Assembly (NCBI RefSeq): GCF_000002425.4
Contig: NC_037255.1
Location: 1,557,847 to 1,621,846, forward strand
Direction: 5' to 3'
DNA: 64,000 nt
Origin: Physcomitrium patens
Lineage: Eukaryota; Streptophyta; Bryopsida; Funariales; Funariaceae
Position numbers and translations under genes: made by a program. The notes below the pieces were generated by a model that saw only the letters and a program-made list of their open reading frames with translations, was not told where the DNA came from and ran no database searches. This document shows positions 23,617 through 37,161 of this stretch, piece by piece. Position 1 is the first letter of the stretch. Each line of letters opens with the position of its first letter.

Positions 23617-26600
23617 TACCAACCTTACAAAAATTCTTGCTATTTCTCATTTATAAAATCTTGTTTACAAATTTTTATAATATTTCTATCAATATGCCAA
23701 AGGCATAAATGAATGATTCGAAATAAAAAGATTTCTTTGATTGCATTGATTAGAATCAATTTACAATCTACAACAAAGGTACTAAGCAAAGATACTATAA
23801 TAAATAATTATTTGACTCATTCAAGTGTATTATGATAAGACCTAATTTCTTTTGAGGCTAGGAAGAGAAGTACTACTATAAAAAAACTAAAAAAGTTATG
23901 CATCTAATAACATGTAACAACAACATCTGATACTTGTTGATCTTGTAGGTGGCAATGATCAACAACACTTTTTAATTCATGAGAACAAGATTGATTGAAA
24001 TATGATGAAAAAAGAAAACATGGATCACTATTCCACCATTTGTTTTTTTATGTGTTATTTGACAATCTTAGTAAGTGAAGTCATTAAGTAAGACTTTAGC
24101 AATGTATATCTATTAAATAATATCTTAGTAAATCTTTGACATATATTATAGATTTTTTTCTTTACAACAACAAATCTTCCAATTCATTAGCACACTATTG
24201 TCAAAACTCCATGCAAACAAATATTTGCAAGTAGCAAACTATCAATACATATATTTTTAATTGTGATTAGCTTTCTATATGAAACATGTCTAAAAATAGC
24301 CAATGATGGTTCATAATTATGCTTAGGATTGGTGACCTTAAAGTGCTAGCAATTGTTTCTTTTGTCCAGCCAAGTAACAATTTCAAGTGGACAATTAGTT
24401 TTTGGAGTTGACTTCTTTTACTTTCAAAAAAGATAAAAAATAATGCTTCAATAGCCACCACTATGGTTAGAATAATATCACATATAGCAATCTTTTTTTT
24501 AGCGCTTAGTCACAATGGCATAATCACAATCTAATACATAGATTTGAATGTCTTTGAATAACTCTTTTTGTAAATTATACATTTTTTCTACATTTGGCGA
24601 AAGAAACCTCATTATAAAAAAGAAAGAGAAAGTATAAGAATTATTTATTATACAAAATACTTGCAAAAAAAAATCATCTACTATTGCATATGAGCTTTAA
24701 TATAGATTCTAAATTAATACTAATAAATTATTATAAATTTAAGTTTCAACTTATAATATTATTATTTTATTATATTTTTTTCATTTAAATATTAATACAG
24801 TGATTATTTATTCTGTTTAAATAATTTTCAAAAATTCATGCCTCAAAATTTTAAGACCTCCATAAAAGATCATATTTTACAAGTATATCAAATTACCACG
24901 ACATTTTCAATCTTTTACTATTAATTCTCAAAATTTTAATGAGCTTTTTAAACAAGTCAAAATGAATAGCAAATGCAATAAGTTATGAAAAGATAAGTAC
25001 CAAATATAGTGGAAACTATGACTCATCCTCAAATGTTGAAATTTCTCTATATTTTCAATATTATCAATAGACAAATAATTTCTCTAGCTCCATTATTGAT
25101 ATTCTTTTGTAAATTTTAGATATAATTTTTTTATTTAAGAATGAAAGTCACAAATCAAAAAATATTTATGATAAGTATTATTTACAATCTATCATATTTA
25201 TAATCAAAATATATTTTATTTATAATATCAATATATAATAATAATAATAATTATATTAATTATATTAATTATATATTTAAATTAACATTTAAATTTAAAA
25301 TTATTTATTTTATTAATTAAATAAATAAAATTAAAAATATTAATTATATTTTATAATATTAATAAATAAATATTTAAAAAATCTATTTTTTTTACAAAAT
25401 TGATCTACCTTCTTTGTTCTTAGTCCTTGCTTCATCCATTTCTAATTCCTAAGCTTATTTATTCTAATCAATTTTCTTGTTTAAAAGGCATAGAAGAAGA
25501 AGAGGGAGGATCTAGTCATCCTTTTTTTGTCTTCTTCTTTATAGAAAGAAACTTATAGAGTTATTGTCAACAAGCTTAAGTAAGAGCGAGTAATAAGAGA
25601 GCAAGAGAATAAGAAAGAGAGAGAGAGAGAGTGAGTGAATGAATGAATAAGTATAAAAAAATAAAAATAAAAATAAAATAAAAATTATTGGGTCCACTAC
25701 GAAGCTTAATGCTTGGGATGTCTTAGATTGCATACTCTAGCTTGTTAATATTGCACCCACACTCAATGCTTTACATGCATTTGTTTCATAGCAAGCATGT
25801 GGTTTTTAGTACTAGTTTAGGCAAGCACAAATTGTACATCATAAGCTCCACTCTACTAAGATTTGAACTTATTGGTTGTATTGGTTGATGTTATCTGTTA
25901 TTTGCAAACTTTGTATAATTTCAGATATTGGTTGGAAATTAAATCAAATTTTATATATACATGGAAGAATTTTTCGGAAGTGCTAATGCAATGGAAGCTT
26001 GATTTTAGGATGTGTATTTTTTGTGATAGATTTGTAATCCATTGGCATAGTCAAGAGAATTATGTTTCTTTTTGCTAGCACAAGTGGATTATATGAAGCT
26101 TTTAAGAAGGTTGCATTTTGGAAGGAATCCAATTAAAAATGTATACATCATTATCTACAACCACCCATTAAGAATGTAAAGGGAGAAGGAAGAGAGTTGG
26201 ATGAGAATTAGAAACCAAGAAAATTAGATCAAAATGAAGAAGGTTGAATATTGGGAATGGAGGAAGTAATGATTAAAAACAAAAAGTGTGGATCAATTTA
26301 ATAAAAAGATAGATTGTTTTAATATTTTTTTTATTAATAAATTAATATATTATATTTATAATGACTATAATTTATAATTTATAAAAAAATAAATTATAAT
26401 TAAAAATAGATTATAATTAAAAATAAATTATAATTTGTGTAAAGCTGCATAATCACATCTTTGCTTACACATGACTTTTCTTGTCTTTAGCTACAACTGT
26501 TTCCTAAATCTTCCAATACTTGTCAAATTATATACCATAAGTTAGAAAATAAAGTATTCAAAATATCAATAACTATAAAAGAATCTAAATTATTTAAAAG

Positions 26601-27686
26601 TAATTTTTATTCATCAAATTGAATATTTTCTATAAAAAATATAAATAAATAAATAAATAAATCACTAATCATCCTTATAAATTTTAGACTAGAGACTTTA
26701 ATATACATGATGCATGCATTACTACAACTAAAAATCTCAATTGATAGAAATGACAATTGAAATACTTACTACAAGGTATCATTGGGAATTTTTCCAAAAA
26801 ACTTTGGAGCATTAATGGACCAATTTGAAAGACCATTTTGGAAGTAAGGAGCAATACTCTACTAAAGATTTTAACACTTATACCATGTAGTATTTATTCT
26901 ATATAGGATCCTCATTCATAAGGCTATATCATTAAGAATAGGGGGTCAAAAAGTAATTTTCTTTGTGAAAATCAAACTAAACTATACCATATCAATAAGA
27001 AGTTTTTTTGACTAGAAGGATGAAGCTATCTCAAAAACTCTTGTTTTAACACTCTGATTATTTCTGAGAAATTACAATTACTTACAATAAGATTGATAAA
27101 AAAAATTTATATATTTGAAGATCCAAAATAAATTTTTTATTTTTCAATTATTTCTTGGTTTAGAGCTGCAACTAAAATCCAAAATCCTAAACATTTAAGT
27201 CTTGCAAGTTGAGAAGTAAAGAATCAGTACTAAAAACTATGCAATTTTGAGAGGTTGAAATTGTGTTTGCAATTTCTTAACTAACCTCAATCTTACACAA
27301 AGCTATAAAAGGTGGATTTTTTAAAGTAATAATATTAATAAATTGTGCACTTTTTGCCTCTTCTTGAGTTATATAATAAGAAAAATTTAAAAACCTTCAT
27401 AATTAATGATGCTACTCTATTCAAAAGAAGAGAAACCAAATGCCAACATCAAAAGCTTTAGAGTAAAGATATTTGTTCTAATCTCATTGTATACAAATTG
27501 TACAAAGGAAGGAATGTTGAGATTGAATTGCATGGTGGCTTATAATTATACAAATTAAAGAAGTTGTTATTCTTTTAGCCAGTTTGATCAACTTCGAGGT
27601 GATATCTTTTAGAATCCATGTTCATTGAGTGTCAAGCTAAGAAGTGGTTGATGGCACAAAGTTTATCATCATTCTTAAGGCAAGGG
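23617..27686. other. AT-rich block, no gene recognised
   Basis: Almost 4 kb of A/T-rich sequence with a (GA)n tract at about 25616-25635 and several A/T homopolymers. Short open frames such as minus 24267-24461 and plus 25863-26078 match nothing I know. Probably TE debris. Confidence 0.45.
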
Positions 27687-28033
27687 TACCACACCACAAA
27701 ATAACAATACTGCACTACATCACATGATAACAATAAAGTGTGCAATGCAATAAAATAAAAATTAGTAAAAAAACAACAATATATTTTTTTGATGAATTCA
27801 ATTTTTTTTTAGAGACAACACCTAAAAAGAATGCTATTCTTTGACCTTCCCCGCTAACCAATTAATGGGACCACCATAAGAGAGACTATTGCTTCTACTC
27901 AACTCCTTGCACTTGTATAGGATTTACATTATTATACTCAACCAATCACAAGTCTCCACATTTTTAGGATGCACATAGAGCAACATTACATGTACTTTTA
28001 GCAAGTTAGGATGCACTTATAAACTCAGCCTAA
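27687..28033 (-). repeat. Dispersed ~340-bp repeat, copy B (AT-decayed)
   Basis: Reverse-complement partner of 13618-13955 with conserved anchors 'accacaccacaaaata', 'caaccaatcacaa', 'ctccacatttt' and 'agcaagttaggatg'. Compared with copy A it has lost many C and G to T and A. The similarity stops near 28033 and near 27687. Confidence 0.65.
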
Positions 28034-28337
28034 AAAAAATTAAAGATTATTATATATATATATAAAAGAAAATGATAAAGCAATAATTTTTTTTATTAAA
28101 GCGATCCATTCTATCTTAACCATTATTGCATCTTTGCAGCCCCATCTCTATTCTCAGCTATTCTTTGTTCCCAACCATTGCTAAAGACAAGAGTAGAGGA
28201 TTGAGAATGTAGAGAATAGGGATGATGGTTGAGAACAGAGGAACAGATGGGAATAAGGATAGGGTTGAAAAGGTACAATGATGGTTTAAACATATGGATT
28301 GATTTAGTAAAAATTTGGATTACTTTATCATTTTTCT

Positions 28338-28372
<35 letters not shown>

Positions 28373-28660
28373 TTTTTGGTAGTATTGTTTTTAATAATAT
28401 AGATGATTTTAATATTTTATTTATTTATTTATATAGTTTTGAATAATGTTTAAATATAGACTAATTGCTTCAAATTATTTTTCTAGAATAAAATTAATAA
28501 ATTTAATGATTATCTCAATATTAAAAAACATATGTAATTGGTATAAGATCAATTAATTTTAAAAATATATAAATTTTAAATTTTTTTTAAAAAATATTTA
28601 TATATGTATATATAATGATGATTTTGAACCATTTTATTATTAAAAATATTATATAAAAAA
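28034..28660. other. AT-rich spacer with (TA)n tract
   Basis: Contains (TA)n at 28340-28369 and nothing coding. Composition switches abruptly to GC-rich at about 28680. Confidence 0.5.
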
Positions 28661-29640
28661 CTAGATGATGTCAAAGAAGTCAAGTAACTCACCGCATGCC
28701 ATCGCCAGCTTAATAGATCGGCCCACCTGCGGACGCAGACGCAGACGCGGACGCGCGTCAGGGGCGGTCACCGTCAGCGTTGGCGGCAGCAGTAGCGATC
28801 CTGCGGCGCCAGCCAACGCATGAAGGTGTGGGTTGGCAAACATGGGCATAGAGCACTGCGACCTGATCGATACAGAGTGGGCCCGAACGATATCACCGCA
28901 AGCCTTACCCAGATTAACAAAGACAGCAAAGAGCATAATCCCTAAACTCCCGTCCTCCTCAATACAACACAAAAAGCCAGTTGCAATGACCTTTCTGATT
29001 TCCTCGTCTGTGGAATTTCCAGCGTCTAGTCAATGTCGATTGATGGCGTCTGTACTCACGCCATCGTTATCTGTAGGGGACTGAAGCCTCCTTTATGTGC
29101 TGGACTGATGTTGTCTCCATTGAGTAACCCAACCAGTCCATGTGATCGACTGCAACGTCGTAATACCTCTTGTGGGTTGTGGCAGTTGGAGGTCCAATGA
29201 TCAGTACTGTCGTTTTGCTGGTTCTGAAGTTGCTGAGCTAAGTTTTGTGATCTGGGTTTGAGGGGGTGTCGAAGCTGGGGAGGTGTTGTTGGTGTGCACA
29301 CTGGGTGCTGTTGCTGTTACGATGCAGGTCCGGAGTGAGAGGTTTGTGGAGAACTACACTGGTTTGCTCCCCTTGCTCGTGAAGATGGTGCTCAAATGTA
29401 AAGCGAGGGCGGGGTATGCGAAAGTTGGTGCAGATAGCGGTTCGAAGAGTGAGTGGGGAGAGCTTGTGGCTGTGAATTACAGCTTGGGGTCTGCGCCACT
29501 GCGGAGACGACCGTGGAGAACTCGGCTCCCCAAGGTGCTTAGACGAACGTCACGACGATGTCTGGAATAATTTCCAGAGCTTGGCGAGGGATTTGTATGG
29601 CGCCGTCCTCGCCGTCTCGAATTCCAAGACCTAGAAATGT
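28661..29640. other. GC-rich island with unrecognised open frames (possible gene fragment)
   Basis: Sharp GC rise between two AT-rich blocks. On the minus strand a frame from about 29010 to 28661 reads 'STDEEIRKVIATGFLCCIEE' and continues 'GSLGIMLFAVFVNLGKACGD', with protein-like composition. The plus strand has an open frame at 29283-29570, and in another frame a run ending 'DDVWNNFQSLARDLYGAVLA' before a TAG at about 29633. I recognise no family in any of them and cannot join them into a gene model. A decayed gene or a lineage-specific gene are both possible. Confidence 0.3.
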
Positions 29641-31012
29641 CTAGAAGTGCGGTAGTTGGCTTGCGAATTCAATTGCGAGGAGTCGTTCGCATGAAGTGCG
29701 ATTTTGTGAGAATATATGTTTGGATTGGAATTGCTGTTGTACTGCAGCGTGCATGATTTCAACCTGGGTGAAGCCACAGTGTTAGCCTGTGTCTATGGCG
29801 TTCCAGTTTCTTGTAAATATTGAGGTGGTGATGTCATTATAATATCTCCGAGCTAGTCACTAGGCTACAAGTTCGAAGAAGGTAGTTCAGCTGTATTTCA
29901 ATTAAAAATTGCCGTTCTACCTCTGACTTTCGGCATCGTCTTCAAAGCAATGGAACTAATCCACTGGCCATGTATCATATTTTGAGTTCACAGACTTGTA
30001 TATATACTAGTATCTGTCTGGCTTGAAGTCCTCACAGATCAGATGAAGTCCAAAATCACGTTTCCCACAACGTTTGGCCCTCGAGCTGCAATGCTCAACA
30101 AACAGTCACACGAACCTTGAGGCCACATCTCACGAATCCTTATGAACAAAGAGCTAAAACAACCATCTGAGCCACCGAGCAGCCCGATTTACGGAGAGAA
30201 GGAAACCCATCTAAAAATAGATTTAATGATGCATCTCATAAGTCACTACTTAAGTGAAGATACGAAAAGAATCTAATAATCGAAAAAGAATGAAGCTTCA
30301 AGGAGGCAGATGGGGCCCCAGGACCCCGTAATGGTCCAGCAAATGATATAAAAACAGGCAGACGATGATCCGAAGAGGACACTTACTGTAGAAGAACCGT
30401 GGACAGTGGGTTTGGACTTAACCAGTTCATTCCTTCTCTTCGGCCACCGTGTCCCACTGTCTCTCAATCTACAACCAAAGCATTCCGCCAAGTCCTTTTC
30501 ACGGCTCCTTCGCTGCATTTCGGCCCGAGATTCTTGTCTCGCACTCACGAACACATGGTTGAACTTTCTTTCAGATCGCAAGTCACCAGCTGCCTCCGTT
30601 TTTTGCTGATAGGCTAGCAGCAGGGGGAGCGAGAGAAGTATCCATTGCAAGGGGGGAATGATTTATGCGAAAAGCGGTCTGGAAGGAGCTGCTGCGGTGG
30701 AAGAGGGGAAGTGGAAGAAAAGGATTTAGAGTGACCTTTGGATTAATAATGTTTTGACAATTTAGTTTTCTGCCCATGATCATAGTCAATCGGACTAATG
30801 TCTCTGACATGATTGTCAGTGATACGGGGAAACGGATGGGTGTACGGTCGTGGAGGTGGCGGGTGAGCCTGCTGTGGGGAAGGTGTGTGTGAGTGTGTAT
30901 TGCGGTGATAGAGCCCAGGGTTTTGGAGACCGGCTTCTGTGCCATGAGGTGCAGCAGGATAGTACTGCAATCAGGGAAAAGGGCTGCTTCATTTCAGCTT
31001 TTGTAGAATGTG
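29641..31012 (+). promoter_or_regulatory. Upstream region and probable leader of the SPPL gene
   Basis: Gene-like composition without a conserved coding frame; the open frames seen on both strands overlap one another. The transcript start was not located. Confidence 0.35.
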
Positions 31013-34000
31013 ATGGAGGCCCGGGGGGGATGGCGCCATGCTGCGTCGCCGCGGCTGCCTCTGCTGCTGCTGCTGCTGCTGCTTGTGAGCTGCTTGGTAG
31101 TGCAGCCTTGTCAAGCGGACGACATCGTCCACGACGACACGCTGGCTCCGTCACAACCTGGCTGCTCGAACAGCTTCGTTCTTGTACGGTGCCGCTTCTT
31201 GCAACCCGCCCCCTAATTGATTCCTTTTTGTCTTCTTTACTTCTTTCTTTCTTCAGCTTGCGATTCAAGTGCGCCTATCAGATCAGTGGCAACAGGCTGT
31301 TAAGATTCTACTGAAGATGAGTATTAGCTCACTTTTGGAAGTTTGTTGTGAGACAGAGAAACTGCAGAGTAGTGGGTTGAAGAATGCTTTTGTTTTTCTT
31401 CCTATCTTATTGTCACTATTCTAATAGAGCTCGAAAATTTTACTGCACGGCCCGCCGAAGTTGGTCCTTGTGTGCACATACCCGTCACAAGATTTTCCAA
31501 TACTATTCTCAGCTTAACATCTTTACTCCATCTTCTTCAAGTTAGAGTGTGATTAGCTTAAGACACAAGATAGTGATCTTCGTGGTTGACCAGACGTAAT
31601 TAAGTTAAAAAACCGGATGGATTGGGCCTTGTCTAAATCCATTACATTCGATTTGAATGGGTAGGATTGGCTGCACATATGAAGGACCTGGGCTCTGATG
31701 AAAATATTGGAAGGCACCTGAACAGCCTCATACGATTTGGTGGGCCGCTTCAACCTCCATGATTCAGTGGTCATAACTATTGGAAATCATACCCAAGAAA
31801 TTAACTGCCGTGCATGCAGCGGAGAAAATAGCAATGCATCCGGACTACATTGAACAATATGTTGGGGCAAGGGTATTGTCTCAACATTTGACGTGATCAC
31901 TGTGCTGTCGGTGAACAATTTAATCGTCGGGTTTAATGTTCTTAACGTTGCAGCACATAACTGGAAAGTCTCTTTCTTGCATCTGTTTCGTGGAGTTAAT
32001 ATGTAAAGAAAAGTAGAAAAATAGAATTGTGTCCCGTAACCTGCTGCTCGCTAGCTCTAATTTGAGGCTGGAAGTAAGAGTGCAAGGATATCACGTAGCC
32101 GATGCAGTTTGTGGTATGTCTCATTCGCCTGTGAGTTGAAGAATGTGATGTAAATGATAGAAGAGGAAATGGGTGGGAAAAAGAAAAAAAAGTGACGGTG
32201 AATTATGCGGCAGGTTAAAATCAGGACCTGGATCAAAGGAGAAGAAGATTCCGAGATCGTGGGTGTGAGTGCAAGATTTGGCAAGCTTATTGCTGATCAT
32301 GAGCAAGGAAAAACTAGTGTTCCATTGTCAAAGCTGGATCCTGAAGATGGATGCACTGACTCCATCAAGCCAGTAGGTCCTCTAAACTTGCGGTTGCTAG
32401 AGATCTTTAGCATTTTACCGCATACCTTCAATGTTGCACTCAAATTGAGAGATTATTATTTCAAAAGTTGCCGTAAAGAGCTGAAAATTTTAATTTTCAC
32501 GCAGAGAACTTTTGAGGCCTGATTTGGGTCTGCTTTCACGAGTTTCACTTCTTGTTAGTTACATGTCTGGAAAATGTCGAGTGACTCTGAAGCTTGGTGT
32601 GATTACGATCTGGTGTCTCCATAGCTTCAGGGATTCACAGCCCTGGTTGAACGAGGTAACTGTACTTTCACAACCAAGGCCAGGACGGCTCAGAAGGCAG
32701 GAGCGGTCGCGCTTCTGGTTGTGAACGACAAACAAGGTTCTCATCTTTTTTTCCATCTATTTTACCCCCCCTCCCTTTTTCTTTTTAATTTTAATTTTTT
32801 GCTTCTGTAACTAGATATTGTAGATGCCACTAGACTGACATATGATCAAGTTTCGTATATGGGAGATTATGACAGCTATTTTCTAATTCAATTCCTCTCA
32901 GCCTAGCTTAAAGCTCCTGAATTTTGTCATGTGTTTGTTGGTTGGCAAAAAATTTCGAGGTTGAACTGAGGCAAGTTTGGCCTGCAGTGCAATGAAAAAA
33001 TGTAAAACCAATTGAGAGGATATAGTCACAATCCGTACGATAGAAGTATATAGCACTGCCACCCAAGGAAATATATGTACTAATCTGCATGTAACGTACA
33101 TGTAGAGCTTTACAAGATGATTTGCTCCGAGAATGATACTTTTCATGATATCATCATACCATCTGTTTTGCTACCAAAGGCTGCTGGAGAGCATCTGGAG
33201 GAAGCTTTAGATTCTAACAACGAAGGTAAGTTCAATTTCCACATGAGATTGATTGTTGGAAGGTAGAACAAATGCTGGACCTAGGACATGGATGAGTATT
33301 GTATGCACTCAGTGGCCGGACTGGAGGTGTTGTTGACTATGCTGGGAAACATTCATTCATAGTTTATTACTTTATTTCCTTTGGATTGTTCCTTAACTCT
33401 GGCTGGTTGGTTTCAGTACGAGTGCTGCATTACTCTCCAAAGAGGACAATGGTTGATATAGCCGAGGTCTTTTTGTGGTTGATGGCTTTGGGTACTATTT
33501 TGAGTGCCTCATTCTGGTCAGCTTGGACTGCTAAAGAATCTGCGCAAGAGCACTACCGTCGCTTGAAGGTATCAAACAGTCGTAGCCTCGTCCGATGTAC
33601 TATATTACTTTATCTGCACCTGCAAAATATTATGATATCAATGGATATTGTTGTGTGCTAGCCACATTGGGTGTTTTTTTCTCCACTCATTCTTGTACAA
33701 ATTTGATTGAAGATTCTACTCTTATTTTTCTCTGAAATCAAGAATGTTGAATTCATCATTTCACATCATTAATATTTCCCGAACCTCACCAGGAACTGCC
33801 AGAGCTTCCTGCCGAGGATCTAGTGGAGGCGAGAGATCCTGAGAAGGCAAACAAGGATGTAATTGATATCAACGTGCTCTCAGCGGTGCTATTTGTGCTT
33901 ATGGCTTCAGCTTTTTTGATGCTTCTCTACTTCTACATGTCAGCTTGGTTTATGCGGGTATTGGTTATCCTTTTCTGCATAGGCGGGTTTGAGGTAAGTA

Positions 34001-37000
34001 CATGGAGAGCTGTTGTGTAGAATGACCCTGATCATATCCTTTTTTACTTCCTCCGCTGATCAGAATATGGTTTCAGTTCAATTCCTGCTGCCAATGTCTA
34101 GAACATATTTCATAACAGCCCTCATTAGTTGCTCTTTAACCTTTGATGAAATGGTGTCAATTATGTTTCAGGGTTTGCAGACATGCCTTGTGTCCCTTCT
34201 GTACAGGTACATGATGTCTTCCATATCGGTTTCAAAAGATTTAACCTAGTATGGAAGCTCGAACATTCAGACACTACCTATCCTCATTTCGTATGTGCAG
34301 AGGGAAGATAAGAAAGCATTGATAGAGATTTAATGCAAAAAAAATTCTTGATTGCTCTGCAGGTGGTTTCCTAAGGCAGGGAAAAAATTCATCAAAGTCC
34401 CTCTTCTAGGAGAAGTGTCTGTCCTTGCTCTGTTTCTCTCGCCCTTTTGTCTCGCGTTTTCCGTTGTTTGGGGCGTTTTCCGTTTGAACTCCTATGCCTG
34501 GATTGGTCAGGACGTTCTTGTAAGTTTTCTACCTCATATGTGCCACTGATGAAATTGTGTATCTCGTGCTGTTGATCCAGTTCCGGTTAACCATTTTTAG
34601 TTCGTCTGGGAAGTCAGGATCAAGCGTCATGTACTCGACCTATCTGATAATAATTTCTGGTTAGATACCATTCGCTAGAATATTTATCGACCAGCAAACC
34701 TAATGTTTGAAAGAGCTTCTGGATAGTTTCTTGCCTGTAGAATATTTAGCCATGATTCGATGTATGCGAGACACTCATCAGTGTTGCCTTGTTTTTTCAA
34801 AAAAATCGTGCAGGGGATGGCACTCATTCTCACAGTTCTTCAGATCGTTCGACTGCCAAATATTAAGGTACGCTGCTTCCAAAATGAGGATACCAGTTCC
34901 TTTAAGGAAGAACGTAACCTCAAGGTCAATCAACAAAAATATGAGTATTGACACTTGTTTGATACACATAATTCTCAGTTCTAATTATATGACAGATTGA
35001 TGCTTATTTTTAGTTTCTCACAAAGAAAGTACAGTCGTTGGAGAGAAATGCGTGTCAATAGAGGCCTAAACCTGACCCATTTGAATATTCTTTGGCAGAG
35101 GAAACTTATTTGTATGTTATGCGACTTTTCCTGCACAGGTTGCCGCAATACTTTTGGGTTGTGCGTTCCTTTACGATGTTTTCTGGGTTTTCATCTCACC
35201 AACCTTCTTCCACGAGAGTGTGATGATTGTGGTACGTCATTCAGCTCTTTTTGTCGTTATGTTCACTTAGAGGAAATGGCTCTCAAAGAAGTCTCACCCG
35301 CAGCACCCATTTACTCTCCTCCATGTTCCCTCTGATATTTCTCTCAGACAAAGCTCAAGACATCTCAAGATCAATAATAATGGTTACAGAATATCAAATA
35401 CAACATGGTTTCTTCGTAATGTTGCCAGTCTTTTCTTTGGTTAAACGAAGAATTTACTTGATGCAAGGGGAACCATTGGTAGAACTGATGCTCGATATCG
35501 GTCCCAGCTTAGTTACGTTGAAACATCCAACTGAAATGATTCTCAAGACAGACTGGACGGTCATGGAAAACGTTTGGTGACTCTGACGCCATGCACTAAA
35601 AGCGCAGATTGATGTGGCACTGCAATTTGCGGTTGCAGTTGTTGCCTAGTCTGATCCTATGCTAGTGACAGTCATGTCTTCCATCGATCGTACACTCCAC
35701 ATCCCCCTGAGCTTCAGAAATTAACAATCGAGTAGAAGGTTTCATATGTTAAATCCTACTCCATGTATAAACCGTCTGGTGATGACAGGTTGCACGTGGA
35801 GATAAAAGTGATGGCGAAGGGATACCAATGTTGCTGAAAGTTCCAAGGTTGTATGATCCTTGGGGAGGTTACAGTATCATTGGCTTTGGTGACATCCTAC
35901 TCCCAGGGTTGCTTGTCTCCTTCTGCTTACGGTACGTTGAGATTTTAATTTTACTTTAGTCGATGAGTCGTGAGGTTTGTTAGATTTGTAGTGTATTGGG
36001 TTTACTAGCTTCGCGCAGCCATGATGACACGAGTACATGAAAGTCGGTCGCTGGATACAGCAATTGTGCAATACCTAGATAATTTGTTTCCTCGATAGAT
36101 TCGTTCACCTCTAATTTTTGTCACTGAATTTTGTTTGTCAGGTATGACTGGACAGCAAGAAAGAGTTTGTTCAGAGGCTACTTCCTATGGTCCACAGTTG
36201 GTTATGGCCTAGGTAGGCGCAAGCAGTAGTACATTGTCATCCATTATGTACGTTTCGATTGTTGTCTAAGTTTTTGTTGTTGAACCTACAAAGTTAGGGT
36301 CCCACCATGCAGGATTTATGGAAATGTAGTATGCACCTGCAACTATACTTCTTTGAGTCCTTAGTGGAGGAGTTGAAGTAACCTTTGCTGTGCACATGAA
36401 AATAGTGTTCGTCACTCATTACCGAGTGATGAGGAGAGTGTCTTGTTATGTCATCTAAGCGATCACCTTGGAACAAGTAATGAGACATTGTTGAACCCCG
36501 AAATAACGTGAATCTTTCTACCCTTCGCTCCTGAATTTACATGGGATAGATGAACTTCTTGAGCGGTCAGTGTTTCATAATCCTGTACTAACATTCTTCT
36601 GGCCGTCTCTCTCCACTTTGAAGCAAAATTCCTGGACGAATAAGGTGAACACCTAACATATGTTTGGCCTTGTTGGTGGACTTGTAGGTTTATTCATCAC
36701 ATACGTTGCACTGAATGCCATGAATGGGAGCGGGCAACCCGCACTCCTTTACATCGTGCCTTGTACTCTAGGTATTTCTGTCTATCAAGCAACATTCAAA
36801 TCTATTTTTTCTTTTATTTTTGACTTTGATATGTCTTTTGAGAGTGTTTTCATTCGCGGCTAGTTTAAGAAGCGATGCTTTAGAATCTGCTGAAGCAATC
36901 TTCAATCTCCATTCTGCTTGGATCAACCTATCTGGAACTCAAGGAAAGCTTATCTCTGCTTTTCAAGCTTCCAGCACGTTCCTATCATCCGATTGCCTTC

Positions 37001-37161
37001 CAGTTGCTGAAAATCCTTTAATTGTGTGAGCAGGGACGGTGCTTTTGCTTGGGTGGTGGCGAGGAGAATTGAAATCTTTGTGGTTCAAAGGAGACTCTCT
37101 GGACCAGTTTCCAGTGGATGGTGAACAGGACCACCATCCAGTGGGCAGATCACCGGAATAG
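31013..37161 (+). CDS. SPPL: Signal peptide peptidase-like aspartic protease (SPPL), 14 exons
   Basis: Exons: 31013-31183, 32214-32372, 32631-32736, 33106-33225, 33417-33568, 33793-33993, 34172-34206, 34363-34519, 34814-34867, 35139-35231, 35789-35931, 36142-36212, 36688-36771, 37034-37161. All have GT/AG borders and join in phase to 557 residues, normal for plant SPPLs. Order: signal peptide with poly-Leu core (about 1-35); luminal PA (protease-associated) domain with '[17 protein letters not shown]' near 111-127; then about nine membrane segments. The presenilin-type catalytic pair is intact: Tyr-Asp in 'FLYDVFWVF' (D398) and GxGD in '[11 protein letters not shown]' (D451). The substrate-binding PAL motif is in 'GSGQPALLY' (505-507). 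The family cleaves type II membrane proteins within the bilayer in endosomal/Golgi membranes. ATG 31013 is chosen because it directly precedes the signal peptide. The plant branch with a PA domain (SPPL2-5 type) fits best; the natural substrate is unknown. Confidence 0.93.
31056..31084 (+). repeat. (CTG)n microsatellite coding the Leu core of the SPPL signal peptide
   Basis: A run of CTG codons gives eight consecutive Leu in the signal peptide. Length variation would change only the hydrophobic core. Confidence 0.85.

Noticed and set aside
28833..29084. Plus-strand 83-codon frame in the GC island
   Set aside because: Complement of the more protein-like minus-strand frame; its composition is typical of an antisense reading.
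30583..31314. Overlapping frames on both strands over the SPPL start (120, 150 and 154 codons)
   Set aside because: The in-phase signal peptide exon starting at 31013 and its continuation into the PA domain explain the coding signal; the others are shadows.
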